Below, piece after piece: positions 19,231 to 28,464 of a stretch of 64,000 nt of DNA. A program made the translations under genes and the position numbers. The notes below the pieces were generated by a model. It had not been told where the DNA came from. It was given only the letters and a program-made list of their open reading frames with translations, and did not search any database. Origin of the DNA: Streptococcus infantis (GTDB taxonomy: Bacteria > Bacillota > Bacilli > Lactobacillales > Streptococcaceae); the NCBI RefSeq assembly GCF_015546995.1, contig NZ_JADMUH010000006.1, positions 26,131-90,130 of the forward strand, read 5' to 3'. How positions within the stretch are numbered: the first letter of the stretch is position 1; each line of letters starts with the position of its first letter.

Positions 19231-20268
19231 TTATGGGTTGTTTTTCAAGTAGTCAATTGCATCCTGAAGTGTTTTTACAGGAACAATCTTCATGTCTGTT
19301 TTAATCATTTCAGCCGCTTCTACAGCCGTGTCATAATTACTTTTGGCATTTGGGTTTGCCTTTTTAGCTTCTTCAGAAACCGGATTATTTGGGGCAAAAA
19401 ATACAGTAGCTCCTTTTTTAGCAGCAGCAACCACCTTTTTATCAATGCCACCAATATCACCTACATTTCCATCTCTGTCGATACTTCCTGTACCAGCAAT
19501 GATACGGCCATTTCGAAGAGTTGGATCTGCAATTTGCGTATAGATGGATAAACTAAACATCATTCCTGCACTCGGACCACCAATGCCAGCCGTTGAAAAC
19601 TTGATTGGCACATCACTTGATACTTCTGTGCGGTCAATCAAACCAATTCCGATACCATTTTTCCCATTTTCAAGAGTAATGATTTTCCCTTCAGCCGTTT
19701 TAACTTTCCCATCCTCTTGGTAAGTAACCTTAACCTTGTCACCTAGAGTTTGAGAGTTGACGTAGTCGACCATCTCCTTAGAACTCTCAAAAGTCTTATC
19801 ATTTACAGCCGTCACGGTGTCAGCGATATTGAGAATTCCCTTGAAAGTCGAGTTATCCGTCACAGTCAAAACATATACCCCTAGGTATTTGAGCTCTATT
19901 TCCTTACCAGCAGATTTCAGACCTTGATATTTGGCCATGTTTTGCGAAGTTTCCATGTAAAACTGGTTGATTCGCATAAATTCCGCATCTGACGAACCAC
20001 CAGTCATCTCTTTAGCACTATGTATGTCCGTAAAAGGTGTTAGCCAAGCATAAACCAAGTCAACCAGTCTAGCGTGCTTAACTCCAACTGTTACAAATTG
20101 GTAGGAACCTTCTTCTTGGTCAGATTGGTTATTTACTTGTAAAACCTTTCGAATATCTTCTGAAGTCCCTGGCACCTCAATGTAATAAGGAAGTGGTACC
20201 GTAAAAGCTATAAAAGTGATAATGAGCCCGATGATTAAATATATGGGCCATCTAGTTTTTTTCTTCAT
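19231..20268 (-). CDS. sepM: PDZ-Lon membrane serine protease, SepM family
   Basis: A 345-residue membrane protease: N-terminal helix (about 8-27), PDZ domain (about 125-200), Lon-type S16 domain (about 205-340) with Ser233 in GGPSAGMM and the lysine of GGIDKKV (277/278) as the catalytic dyad. In S. mutans SepM trims the competence pheromone outside the cell. Whether it processes a pheromone here is inferred. It overlaps coaD by 17 bp. Confidence 0.88.
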   Translation of the reverse strand: MKKKTRWPIYLIIGLIITFIAFTVPLPYYIEVPGTSEDIRKVLQVNNQSDQEEGSYQFVTVGVKHARLVDLVYAWLTPFTDIHSAKEMTGGSSDAEFMRINQFYMETSQNMAKYQGLKSAGKEIELKYLGVYVLTVTDNSTFKGILNIADTVTAVNDKTFESSKEMVDYVNSQTLGDKVKVTYQEDGKVKTAEGKIITLENGKNGIGIGLIDRTEVSSDVPIKFSTAGIGGPSAGMMFSLSIYTQIADPTLRNGRIIAGTGSIDRDGNVGDIGGIDKKVVAAAKKGATVFFAPNNPVSEEAKKANPNAKSNYDTAVEAAEMIKTDMKIVPVKTLQDAIDYLKNNP

Positions 20269-20740
20269 TCTTTAACTCCTCTAAGACAGCATTTGGTACA
20301 TACTTGCTAATATCTTGACCAAACTTCAATAGTTCTCTCACAGCTGAAGAGCTGATGTAAACATGCTCTGGGCGACTATGGAGATAAACTGTCTCAATCT
20401 CTCCTGCTAATTGATGGTTGTAAAAATCAAAACTGGCTTCATACTGAAGATCCGCAGCGTTACGCAAACCACGAACAAGAACATGGACACCCAGTTTTCT
20501 AGCAACATCAACGACTAATTCATCATGAGAGGCAATGACTTGGACATTTTTAAGGTGTCCCACCGCTTTTTCAACCGTCTCTAGCCGACTTTCTATCGGT
20601 AAAAATCCATTTTTGTGTGGATTATAAAAAATTCCCACATACAATCTATCAAAGAGCTTACTTGCGCGTTCAATAAGGTCCAAATGACCATTGGTAATTG
20701 GATCAAACGAACCTGTAAATAGCCCAATTTTATCTGACAT
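20252..20740 (-). CDS. coaD: Phosphopantetheine adenylyltransferase
   Basis: Fourth step of coenzyme A synthesis: adenylates 4'-phosphopantetheine. 162 residues, nucleotidyltransferase fold with [15 protein letters not shown] (the T/HxGH motif) at the N-terminus and ISSSAVREL near the C-terminus. Overlaps rsmD by 11 bp and sepM by 17 bp, so the three form one unit. Confidence 0.96.
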   Translation of the reverse strand: MSDKIGLFTGSFDPITNGHLDLIERASKLFDRLYVGIFYNPHKNGFLPIESRLETVEKAVGHLKNVQVIASHDELVVDVARKLGVHVLVRGLRNAADLQYEASFDFYNHQLAGEIETVYLHSRPEHVYISSSAVRELLKFGQDISKYVPNAVLEELKNEEKN

Positions 20741-21269
20741 AAACCGTCACCTTACTAATCCCATATATTTTTTCCTTCCAGATGCCTAAACAGGCGATTT
20801 CTTCTGGAAGCTCTACTGATTTATCGGTCTCGCAGACCACCATGACATCTTCTGAAAAAAGATTTCTCTCAGCCATTTTTTCAATGTCGGATACGATCTG
20901 TTCCTTTGCATAGGGAGGGTCCAAAAAGATGAGATCAAAGACACCATCCACTTGCTCCAATGCGCGACTGGATTCCATTTTCAATAATTGAAATTTAGAG
21001 GTTTCCTTGGTCATCTGAATGTTTTCTGCCACAATATTCTGTGCTCGGCGATCCTTCTCAACTAGGATAGCGCTGGACATCCCTCTTGAAACTGCTTCAA
21101 TGGATAAGCCCCCACTACCAGCATAGAGATCTAGCACACGCCCTCCTTCAAAGTAAGGGCCAATCATATTGAAAATAGCCCCTCGGACCTTGTCCGATGT
21201 CGGCCTCGTTGTTTTCCCGTCCAAGGTCTTTAAAGGACGTCCTCCGTAGATTCCTGATACGATTTTCAT
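20730..21269 (-). CDS. rsmD: 16S rRNA (guanine-966-N2)-methyltransferase
   Basis: Methylates N2 of G966 in 16S rRNA. 179 residues, Rossmann methyltransferase with SAM motif [17 protein letters not shown] and catalytic DPPY ([12 protein letters not shown]). First gene of the rsmD-coaD-sepM unit. The start ATG at 21269 is preceded by the end of the asnA terminator region. Confidence 0.94.
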   Translation of the reverse strand: MKIVSGIYGGRPLKTLDGKTTRPTSDKVRGAIFNMIGPYFEGGRVLDLYAGSGGLSIEAVSRGMSSAILVEKDRRAQNIVAENIQMTKETSKFQLLKMESSRALEQVDGVFDLIFLDPPYAKEQIVSDIEKMAERNLFSEDVMVVCETDKSVELPEEIACLGIWKEKIYGISKVTVYVR

Positions 21270-21304
21270 AAGGTATATTATACCAAATTCTGATGAAATA
21301 AGAA

Positions 21305-21326
21305 AATCGAACCTCTCGGTTCGATT
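21305..21326 (-). terminator. asnA terminator
   Basis: 9 bp perfect stem AATCGAACC/GGTTCGATT with a TCTC loop, directly after the asnA stop; T-rich tail on the minus strand. Confidence 0.85.
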
Positions 21327-21328
21327 GA

Positions 21329-22321
21329 TTAAAGAATATTCTCGTAAGTATCTCTAACTTCTTGTGGCCAAACACTGGTTTGAACTTCACCGATGTGCTT
21401 CTTACGAAGTAAGAACATGGCCATACGAGACTGTCCAATTCCTCCACCGATTGTCAATGGGAAGAGTCCATTCAAGAGAGCCTTATGCCATTCAAGAGAT
21501 AAGCGGTCTTCATCTCCTGTAATAGCTACCTGACGACGAAGAGTGTCTTCATCGACACGAATCCCCATTGAAGACAACTCAAAGGCTGCACCAAGATTCT
21601 CATTCCAAACTAGAATGTCCCCGTTCAGACCCTTATAGCCATTTTCAGATTCTGTTGTCCAGTCATCATAGTCCGGTGCACGTCCGTCATGAGGTTTTCC
21701 ATCTGACAATACACCACCGATACCAATCAAGAAGACTGCACCGAATTCCTTACAGATAGCATTTTCACGTTCTTTAGGTGTCAAGTCTGGATAGCGTTCA
21801 ACCAACTCTTCAGTATGGATAAAGGTAATTTGCTTCGGCAAGATTGACTCAATATCATAGCGGGCTTCGACTGCCAACTCTGTCAAACGAATGGCCTTAT
21901 AAATCTTTTCAACTGTCTCTTTAAGATATGCAAGATTGCGATGTCCGTTTGGAATGACCTTTTCCCAGTCCCACTGGTCCACATAAACCGAGTGAGTCGC
22001 ATCTAGTGAGTCTTCATCTGGACGAAGAGCCTTCATGTGAACAAAGAGACCTTCTCCCTCACCAAAACCAAAACGAGCCAAGGTATGGCGTTTCCACTTA
22101 GCAAGTGAATGCACCACTTCATAGGTCTCATTAGGAATCTGCAAAACCTTAACTGAAACTGGATGTTCAATCCCTGAAAGGTTATCCTGCATCCCATCCC
22201 CAACCTTACTCAAGATTGGACCCTGCACTTCTACTACTTCTAACTTATCTTTCAAATACTGGGTAAAGGTATTTTTTACAAAGGAAATCTCTTCTTGCTG
22301 ATGAATAAAACTTTTCTTCAT
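21329..22321 (-). CDS. asnA: Aspartate-ammonia ligase
   Basis: Makes asparagine from aspartate, ammonia and ATP, releasing AMP. The 330-residue protein has the class II aminoacyl-tRNA-synthetase-like fold of Asn[20 protein letters not shown] near the C-terminus is the ATP-binding motif 3. A good GGAGG lies before the ATG. Single-gene unit between terminators. Confidence 0.95.
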   Translation of the reverse strand: MKKSFIHQQEEISFVKNTFTQYLKDKLEVVEVQGPILSKVGDGMQDNLSGIEHPVSVKVLQIPNETYEVVHSLAKWKRHTLARFGFGEGEGLFVHMKALRPDEDSLDATHSVYVDQWDWEKVIPNGHRNLAYLKETVEKIYKAIRLTELAVEARYDIESILPKQITFIHTEELVERYPDLTPKERENAICKEFGAVFLIGIGGVLSDGKPHDGRAPDYDDWTTESENGYKGLNGDILVWNENLGAAFELSSMGIRVDEDTLRRQVAITGDEDRLSLEWHKALLNGLFPLTIGGGIGQSRMAMFLLRKKHIGEVQTSVWPQEVRDTYENIL

Positions 22322-22391
22322 ACGTTCCTCCTTTTGAATAATAAGAAGATTATACCTTTTTGTTATTAAAAATGAAAGTAAAAATTAAAAA

Positions 22392-22409
22392 AGAGCTCAT
22401 TTGAGCTCT
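22392..22409 (-). terminator. Terminator of the BI-1 gene
   Basis: 8 bp perfect stem AGAGCTCA/TGAGCTCT with a 2 nt loop, then TTTTTT on the minus strand. Confidence 0.85.
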
Positions 22410-22416
22410 AAAAGTA

Positions 22417-23100
22417 TTAATCGTCACGTCCAAAGATTCGTAGGAAGCTAAGGAAGAGGTTGATAAAGTCGAGGTAGAGGCTAAGTGCTAAAGAAATTGC
22501 CCAACCTGTAGCGACCTGACCATCTGACTCTTCGTAAACATAACGAATTTTTTGATTATCCCAAGCAATCAGACCTGCAAAAACAAGCACCATAACAATA
22601 CTAATAATGTAATCCATTAGGTCACTATTTAAGAAGATATTGACAACCATAGCGAGTATCAAACCAAATAGGGCTGCAATCAAAGCACGACCGATCCCAC
22701 TCAAATCTTTTTTGATGACTACTCCTACGATAGCCATCACGAAGAAGAGGGCTGCACTGGAGATAAAGGCTGTCAAAACTGTCCCGGGAAGATAGAGCGA
22801 CACAATGAAGCTTAGTGAAAAACCATTGACCGCTGAATAGAGCAGGAATATTGGAAAGGTTGCTGGACTATTCTTTACCGCTAAACCACTCGCAAAAATC
22901 ACTAGAGCTACTTCTACAATTCCTGTGACAATTAACCATATGCGGGCGTTAAGCATTAACTGAACAAGAAGATCTTGGAAGGTTGTTAACATCAAGGCTG
23001 AAACAACTGCAGATAAGGCAATCCCAATCCCTACAAAAGCATAAACTTTTGCATAAAATTGATTCAAACCAGAACGTTCTTGAATAATTGTTTGATTCAT
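22417..23100 (-). CDS. Bax inhibitor-1/YccA family membrane protein
   Basis: A 227-residue protein with seven predicted membrane helices from residue 20 to the end, and the BI-1 signature near the C-terminus (YLDFINLFLSFLRIFG). Bacterial relatives (YetJ) conduct calcium in a pH-dependent way and YccA interacts with FtsH. Role here unknown. Single gene flanked by terminator and its own leader. Confidence 0.9.
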   Translation of the reverse strand: MNQTIIQERSGLNQFYAKVYAFVGIGIALSAVVSALMLTTFQDLLVQLMLNARIWLIVTGIVEVALVIFASGLAVKNSPATFPIFLLYSAVNGFSLSFIVSLYLPGTVLTAFISSAALFFVMAIVGVVIKKDLSGIGRALIAALFGLILAMVVNIFLNSDLMDYIISIVMVLVFAGLIAWDNQKIRYVYEESDGQVATGWAISLALSLYLDFINLFLSFLRIFGRDD

Positions 23101-23154
23101 ATCTTTTTTCTCCTTATGAAATCTTTTTACTGATTATAACAAAAATAAATTGAT

Positions 23155-23895
23155 TTAACTCAAATAAAACATGAGTATGCCTGCCGCAATGGCAACATTG
23201 AGACTTTCCGCCTGCCCTTTCATGCTGATGTGAACCAGTTGGTCTGCCTGATCTGTCATGAATGGACTAATGCCCTGCCCTTCATTTCCCATAACCAAAG
23301 CAAAATTCTCTAGTCGAGCAAGCTCACGATAATCTCTAGAATTTTGGGATAAGGTAGTGGCTAGAATTGGCAAATGACTCTTTTTCGCCTCTTCTACAAA
23401 TGTTTCAACAGGCATCCGATAAATTGGTAAATGGAAATGGCTACCCTGCATGGAGCGAAGAGTCTTGAGACTGTATATATCAGCCGACTTGCTGGAAACG
23501 ATGACTCCAGAAAAACCTGCCGCATCTGCCGTCCGAATCATGGTCCCCACATTTCCAGGATCCTGCACATCTTCTAAGAAAAGATATTTACTTGAGGTCA
23601 AATCCGGCAACTGCTCCTCTTCCTTTTGAACAATGGCAACAATGCCCTGAGGTGTTTGGGAATCTGCTAAATCAAATAAGATTTCCTCTGTCACAAAGAC
23701 AGTCTGAGGATAATCTACGAGTTTATCTCCATACTCTACTAGAGCAAATATTTTCTCTATCTTTGCACCAGCCTGAATAGCTTCTTCGAACAAATGCCAT
23801 CCTTCAATTAAATAAGAAGATTTTCGATATTTTTTTTGATGCAATTTCTTGGCATTTTTTACCACAGAATTAGCTTTAGAGGTTATAATAGTCAT
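23155..23895 (-). CDS. TrmH-family RNA 2'-O-methyltransferase
   Basis: SpoU/TrmH methyltransferase, 246 residues: N-terminal substrate-binding domain (1-95) and a knotted SAM-binding domain with motifs LFLEDVQDPGNVGTMIRTADAAGF, LVMGNEGQGIS and SLNVAIAAGILM. Target is probably a 23S rRNA ribose, not proved. I start at ATG 23895. A TATAAT with TG extension ends 6 nt upstream, so the mRNA would begin at or next to the ATG (leaderless). A slightly longer frame would place the -10 box inside the gene. Confidence 0.88.
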   Translation of the reverse strand: MTIITSKANSVVKNAKKLHQKKYRKSSYLIEGWHLFEEAIQAGAKIEKIFALVEYGDKLVDYPQTVFVTEEILFDLADSQTPQGIVAIVQKEEEQLPDLTSSKYLFLEDVQDPGNVGTMIRTADAAGFSGVIVSSKSADIYSLKTLRSMQGSHFHLPIYRMPVETFVEEAKKSHLPILATTLSQNSRDYRELARLENFALVMGNEGQGISPFMTDQADQLVHISMKGQAESLNVAIAAGILMFYLS

Positions 23896-23907
23896 AGAAA
23901 TATTATA
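23884..23907. promoter_or_regulatory. Overlapping divergent -10 elements
   Basis: TATAAT on the plus strand at 23884-23889 (towards acyP) and TATAAT on the minus strand at 23907-23902 (towards the TrmH gene, with TGT extension). The two lie 12 bp apart facing each other, so the plus-strand promoter lies inside the first codons of the TrmH gene. Confidence 0.5.
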
Positions 23908-23928
23908 ACACAATCAAGGAGGTTTGGT

Positions 23929-24207
23929 ATGCAAAAGGTTAAAATGATCGCCCAAGGTCGCGTCCAGGGAGTGGGCTTCCGCTGGGGTGTCTATAGTCTG
24001 GCTCTAGAACTAGGTGGCATTACGGGTCGTGTCTGGAATAACGACGACGGAACCGTTGAAATTCTAGCTCAGGCTGAGTCTTCTGCCATCATGGCTAAGT
24101 TCATCCAAGAGATTCGAAAAGGCCCTACCCCATTCTCTAAAGTAACCTACCTAGATGTGCAAATGAGTAACTTTCCATCTTATTCAGATTTCAAAGTAGC
24201 AAATTAG
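23929..24207 (+). CDS. acyP: Acylphosphatase
   Basis: Hydrolyses acyl phosphates. 92 residues, with the conserved loop GRVQGVGFRWGVYSLA (catalytic Arg in GFR) and the Asn in GRVWNNDDGTVEI. ATG at 23929 has AGGAGG 7 nt upstream; the longer frame starts in the divergent promoter region. It is followed 77 bp later by yidC in the same direction. Confidence 0.95.
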   Translation: MQKVKMIAQGRVQGVGFRWGVYSLALELGGITGRVWNNDDGTVEILAQAESSAIMAKFIQEIRKGPTPFSKVTYLDVQMSNFPSYSDFKVAN

Positions 24208-24284
24208 GTCTCTAGAACTATTGTATATTTTCCAAAAAAACAGTAGAATAGAAAGGTATAATTTTTTAAGAAGGAATTAAAACA

Positions 24285-25211
24285 GTGAAATCAATTAAAC
24301 GAATCGCCCTCTCTATCATGGGAGCGGCTATGCTATTAGTCTTAACAGGCTGTGTCCAGGTTGATAAAGCAACCGGACAACCAACAGGATTTATTTGGAA
24401 TACTATAGGGGCACCTATGGCTGAAGCTATCAAGTACTTTGCTACTGATAAAGGGCTAGGCTTCGGGGTCGCTATTATTATCGTAACCATTATCGTCCGC
24501 TTGATTATTTTACCACTTGGTATCTACCAATCATGGAAGGCAACACTTCATTCTGAAAAGATGAACGCCCTCAAGCATGTTCTTGAGCCACATCAGACTC
24601 GTCTGAAAGAAGCAACTACTCAGGAAGAAAAACTGGAAGCCCAACAAGCTCTCTTTGCTGCTCAAAAAGAGCACGGCATCAGCATGTTTGGCGGAGTAGG
24701 ATGCTTCCCTATCCTCATCCAAATGCCTTTCTTCTCAGCAATCTACTTTGCTGCTCAACATACAGAAGGTGTTTCTGAAGCTAGCTTCTTAGGTATTGCA
24801 CTCGGTTCTCCAAGTTGGATTCTTATCGCCTGCGCAGGTGTTCTCTACTACATCCAATCACTCCTTTCTCTACACGGTGTTGAAGACGAGACTCAAAGAG
24901 AACAACTCAAGAAGATGATTTACATGAGTCCACTCATGATTGTCATGTTCTCTATCTTCTCACCAGCCAGCGTTACGCTTTACTGGGTTGTTGGTGGTTT
25001 CATGATGATCCTTCAACAATTCATCGTCAACTACATTATCCGTCCAAAACTTCGTAAAAAAGTACGCGAAGAATTTGCAAAGAACCCACCAAAAGCAAAC
25101 AAAACTTCAGCTGCTCGTAAAGATGTAACTCCTGAATCAGCAACAGTTATCTCAACTTCTACTAAGAAGAAAAACAAAAAACGCAATTCTGGAAAACAAC
25201 ATTCTAGATAA
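24285..25211 (+). CDS. yidC: Membrane protein insertase YidC (YidC2 type)
   Basis: Inserts and folds membrane proteins, alone or with SecYEG. 308 residues: lipoprotein signal with lipobox LTGC (Cys23), then five membrane helices with the 60KD_IMP core (about 58-255), and a long basic tail rich in Lys/Arg (STKKKNKKRN...). The long basic tail and the acyP neighbour fit YidC2 of streptococci; YidC1 is normally beside rnpA and jag. The tail is thought to contact ribosomes. Confidence 0.93.
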   Translation: MKSIKRIALSIMGAAMLLVLTGCVQVDKATGQPTGFIWNTIGAPMAEAIKYFATDKGLGFGVAIIIVTIIVRLIILPLGIYQSWKATLHSEKMNALKHVLEPHQTRLKEATTQEEKLEAQQALFAAQKEHGISMFGGVGCFPILIQMPFFSAIYFAAQHTEGVSEASFLGIALGSPSWILIACAGVLYYIQSLLSLHGVEDETQREQLKKMIYMSPLMIVMFSIFSPASVTLYWVVGGFMMILQQFIVNYIIRPKLRKKVREEFAKNPPKANKTSAARKDVTPESATVISTSTKKKNKKRNSGKQHSR

Positions 25212-25220
25212 AAATAAAAG

Positions 25221-25246
25221 GCTTAGCATTTTGGCTAAGCTTTTTT
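25221..25246 (+). terminator. yidC terminator
   Basis: 7 bp stem GCTTAGC/GCTAAGC with loop ATTTTG followed by TTTTTT, 9 bp after the yidC stop. Confidence 0.88.
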
Positions 25247-25256
25247 GATACCAGAA

Positions 25257-25280
25257 AAGCCCGATGTCCCCATCAGGCTT
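25257..25280 (-). terminator. pflA terminator
   Basis: Stem AAGCCCGATG/CATCAGGCTT with one mismatch and a TCCC loop, directly downstream of pflA; converges with the yidC terminator. Confidence 0.75.
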
Positions 25281-25284
25281 CTTT

Positions 25285-26079
25285 TCATCCATGTACACGT
25301 TTCATGTAATCTTGATAACTTTCTGTATCCATCAATTCCTTAGCATTTTTCACACGATCTGCTGTTGGAGGTTTCACCCCTTCAAGCGAATATGGAATCC
25401 CAAGTTCACGCCATTTGAATTCTCCCATAGTGTGGTAAGGCAAGATTTCAAACTTATCAACGTTTTTAAGAGTTTTTACGAACTTACCGAGTTCAATCAA
25501 ATCTTCATCACGGTCTGTCAATCCTGGTACGAGAACGTGACGAATCCAAACAGGTTTCCCAATATCTGACAAGTACTGCGCACATGCCAAGATATTTTTG
25601 TTGGTCTGACTGGTTACAATCTTGTGCTGTGCTTCGTTGATTTCCTTGATATCAAGGAGAACTAAATCTGTCACGGCCATGAGCTTGTTGAATTTCTCTA
25701 GATAGCGTGGTTTGTTACGGAATGGAAGGGCACAAGTATCCAAGGTACAGTGGATCCCCTTTTCTTTTGCTTTTGTAAAAAGAGCAATTAGGAAATCAAT
25801 CTGCAAGAGAGCTTCTCCTCCACTGACAGTAATGCCACCCTTATCTCCCCAGAAACCACGAAAACGAAGTGCTTCTTCTAAGACGTCATCTACTGTTCTT
25901 ACACGAGATTTATTGGTTTCCATAGCCCATGTATCTGGGTTATGGCAATACTGGCAACGCATCTGACAACCTTGCAAAAAGACAATAAAACGAATTCCAG
26001 GACCATCTACCGCCCCAAAACTCTCTGTCGAATGCACCATTCCTGTCACTTGTCCATAGTCAATTGTTTCTTCAGACAT
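25285..26079 (-). CDS. pflA: Pyruvate formate-lyase activating enzyme
   Basis: Radical SAM enzyme that makes the glycyl radical on pyruvate formate-lyase for anaerobic mixed-acid fermentation. 264 residues, with CQMRCQYC (CxxxCxxC) holding the 4Fe-4S cluster and GGITVSGGEALLQ as the SAM motif. ATG at 26079 is preferred over the GTG one codon upstream because of GGAAGG spacing. Single gene with a TATAAT box about 50 bp upstream. Confidence 0.95.
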   Translation of the reverse strand: MSEETIDYGQVTGMVHSTESFGAVDGPGIRFIVFLQGCQMRCQYCHNPDTWAMETNKSRVRTVDDVLEEALRFRGFWGDKGGITVSGGEALLQIDFLIALFTKAKEKGIHCTLDTCALPFRNKPRYLEKFNKLMAVTDLVLLDIKEINEAQHKIVTSQTNKNILACAQYLSDIGKPVWIRHVLVPGLTDRDEDLIELGKFVKTLKNVDKFEILPYHTMGEFKWRELGIPYSLEGVKPPTADRVKNAKELMDTESYQDYMKRVHG

Positions 26080-26211
26080 CACGTCACCTTCCTTGAAACC
26101 GTTTTATAATTTTATTATATCACGCTTGAAAGGAAAAACAATAGATTTTGTCTATTTTTTAGAAAACAAACTGTTTTTCACTTTCAACTTTCATGATTTT
26201 CATAAATTCTA

Positions 26212-27465
26212 CTAATCTTTATCAAAGTCGAATCCATAGAGAGTTGCAAAATAGTCCTCTGGTCTCTCTGCTCTGCGGATTAGTCGCGCCCCGCCATCTT
26301 CTGTATAGAGAATTTCTGCTGAACGAAGTTTGGCATTGTACTGGTATCCCATAGAAAAACCATGGGCACCTGTATCATGAATCACGAATAGATCGCCAAT
26401 TTCTGTTTGAGGTAATTCACGATTAACAGCAAACTTGTCATTATTTTCACAGAGTGAACCAACAACATCAACGACTTCCGTCTGACCGTCAGGATTCATC
26501 ATATTGGTGATGTGGTGATAGGCTCCATACATAGCCGGTCTCATCAGATTGACAGCTGACGCATCTACTCCGAGATAAGTTCGGTATGTTTTCTTTTTAT
26601 GGGTTACTCTTGTAACCAGAACTCCATGAGGCGCTAACATAAAGCGTCCTAGTTCTGTAAAAATCTTAACTTGACCAAGACCTGCTGGCGTAAGAACTTC
26701 TTCATAAACCTGACGAACACCCTCACCGATTAAAGCAATATCATTTGGCTCCTGGTCCGGACGATAGTTGACCCCGATTCCTCCAGAAAGATTGATAAAA
26801 TCTAGTGAAATACCCAATTTCCCCTTGATTTCTACAGCCAACTCAAAGAGTTGACGGGCTAATTCTGGATAGTAGAGGTGAGTCACTGTATTGGAAGCTA
26901 GGAAGGAATGAATGCCAAAAGTTTTCGCTCCCTTTTCTTTCAAGATAGCAAAGGCTTCAAAGAGCTGTTCCTTGGTCATCCCGAACTTAGCTTCCCCAGG
27001 ATTATCCATAATATCCGTTCCTAGTTCAAATACGCCACCTGGATTGTAACGGCATGAGATAATCTCAGGGATGCCTGCTGCACGCTCCAAATGCTCAATA
27101 TCTTCAAAGGCATCCAAATTGATTGTAGCCCCCAGTTCACGGGCATAGGCGTACTCTTGGTCTGGGGTATTGTTGGACGAGAACATCATATCGGAACCAG
27201 AAAATCCTAATTTGTGACTCATCAAGAGCTCTACATAACTAGAACAGTCCACTCCACACCCTTCTTCTTGCAAAATTTTCAAGATAGCTGGTGTTGGAGT
27301 TGCTTTTACTGCGAAGTATTCTTTAAAACCCTTATTCCAAGAAAAGGCTTTGTTTACTGCGCGTGCTTTCTCACGGATGCCTTTTTCGTCATAGAGATGG
27401 AAAGGTGTTGGAAACTCTTCAACGATCTTTTCTAAGGCTTCACGTTTAATAAATGGTGTTTTCAT
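26212..27465 (-). CDS. lysA: Diaminopimelate decarboxylase
   Basis: Last step of lysine synthesis: decarboxylates meso-diaminopimelate. 417 residues, fold type III PLP enzyme: Lys of YFAVKATPTP holds PLP, the glycine loop reads NLSGGIGVNYRP, and the C-terminal CENNDKFAVNR carries the second-subunit cysteine. No other lys gene is near. Confidence 0.93.
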   Translation of the reverse strand: MKTPFIKREALEKIVEEFPTPFHLYDEKGIREKARAVNKAFSWNKGFKEYFAVKATPTPAILKILQEEGCGVDCSSYVELLMSHKLGFSGSDMMFSSNNTPDQEYAYARELGATINLDAFEDIEHLERAAGIPEIISCRYNPGGVFELGTDIMDNPGEAKFGMTKEQLFEAFAILKEKGAKTFGIHSFLASNTVTHLYYPELARQLFELAVEIKGKLGISLDFINLSGGIGVNYRPDQEPNDIALIGEGVRQVYEEVLTPAGLGQVKIFTELGRFMLAPHGVLVTRVTHKKKTYRTYLGVDASAVNLMRPAMYGAYHHITNMMNPDGQTEVVDVVGSLCENNDKFAVNRELPQTEIGDLFVIHDTGAHGFSMGYQYNAKLRSAEILYTEDGGARLIRRAERPEDYFATLYGFDFDKD

Positions 27466-27492
27466 AGGACTCCTTCATATCCATTATCAAAG

Positions 27493-27520
27493 AAAGGCTG
27501 GGACGAAAGTTCCAACCTTT
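27493..27520 (-). terminator. Hairpin between purR and lysA
   Basis: Imperfect inverted repeat AAAGGCTGG ... CCAACCTTT about 18 bp after the purR stop and 28 bp before lysA. Likely a weak terminator or attenuator. Confidence 0.5.
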
Positions 27521-27537
27521 GTATTTCAAGTCAATTT

Positions 27538-28362
27538 TTATTTTTCTGCGTCAAAGATATTTCCAACTTCAACAGCAATTTGTTGATTCTTCACATCAAT
27601 GTCCGTAACCTTCAAGAGTGATTTGTAGTCGAACTGCTGCTCACGATCTTCCTGCGCATTGTCGGCAAAGACAGCTACACCAGCCAACTCAGAATCAAAC
27701 TCTGTTAAAAGGCTAATCATACCATTAATCGTTCCTCCGCCTTTCAAGAAGTCATCAACGATCAAGACACGACTTCCTGCTTTAAGACTCCGTTTTGAAA
27801 GGAACATTTTTTCAATACGGTCACTAGAACCTGAAACATAGTTGACACTCACAGTTGAACCTTCTGTGATTTTCAAGTCACGACGGACAATGACAAAAGG
27901 TACGTTGAGAACATTTGCTACTGCATTTGCAAGCGGAACCCCTTTGGTCGCTACCGTCATGACAGCATCAATCTTTTGGTCCATAAAGCTCTTAGCAATA
28001 ATACGTCCAATATTTTTTAAAATAGCCGGAGTACTAAGTAGATCAGACAAATAAATGTAGCCACCTGGCAGAATGCGGTCGCTCTCTGAAAGTTTATCGC
28101 GAAGCTCTTGGATGATTGTTTTAGATTCAAGGGTAGAGATGGAAGGTGTGAAAATAACTCCACCACCAGCACCTGTCACCGTTTGAATATGGCCGATTTC
28201 AATTTCTTCAAAGGCTCGCTTAATAATGACAATATCTTCTGAAATAGAAGATTTGGCAGATTCATACTTTTCCGCGAAGGTATTGAGACTGGTTAATTTG
28301 TATGGATTGTTAATCAAATAATTGGAAATAACAACCATCCGATCACTTCTTCTTAATTTCAT
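27538..28362 (-). CDS. purR: Pur operon repressor
   Basis: Represses purine biosynthesis genes; PRPP relieves binding. 274 residues: N-terminal winged HTH (about 1-72), and a phosphoribosyltransferase-like domain with the PRPP loop VLIVDDFLKGGGTINGM near 200. Binds PurBox DNA. TGTTATAAT lies about 30 bp upstream of ATG as an extended -10 promoter. Confidence 0.95.
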   Translation of the reverse strand: MKLRRSDRMVVISNYLINNPYKLTSLNTFAEKYESAKSSISEDIVIIKRAFEEIEIGHIQTVTGAGGGVIFTPSISTLESKTIIQELRDKLSESDRILPGGYIYLSDLLSTPAILKNIGRIIAKSFMDQKIDAVMTVATKGVPLANAVANVLNVPFVIVRRDLKITEGSTVSVNYVSGSSDRIEKMFLSKRSLKAGSRVLIVDDFLKGGGTINGMISLLTEFDSELAGVAVFADNAQEDREQQFDYKSLLKVTDIDVKNQQIAVEVGNIFDAEK

Positions 28363-28426
28363 TAGTTATTCACCATTCTTTTTAATTAGTCTTTTTCTCA
28401 TTATAACACACTAAAGCAAAAAAAAC

Positions 28427-28451
28427 GAACTTTATTGTCTAAATAAAGCTC
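28427..28451 (-). terminator. yhaM terminator
   Basis: 10 bp stem GAACTTTATT/AATAAAGCTC (one G-T) followed on the minus strand by eight T residues. Confidence 0.85.
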
Positions 28452-28464
28452 ATTTTTTTAGTTT

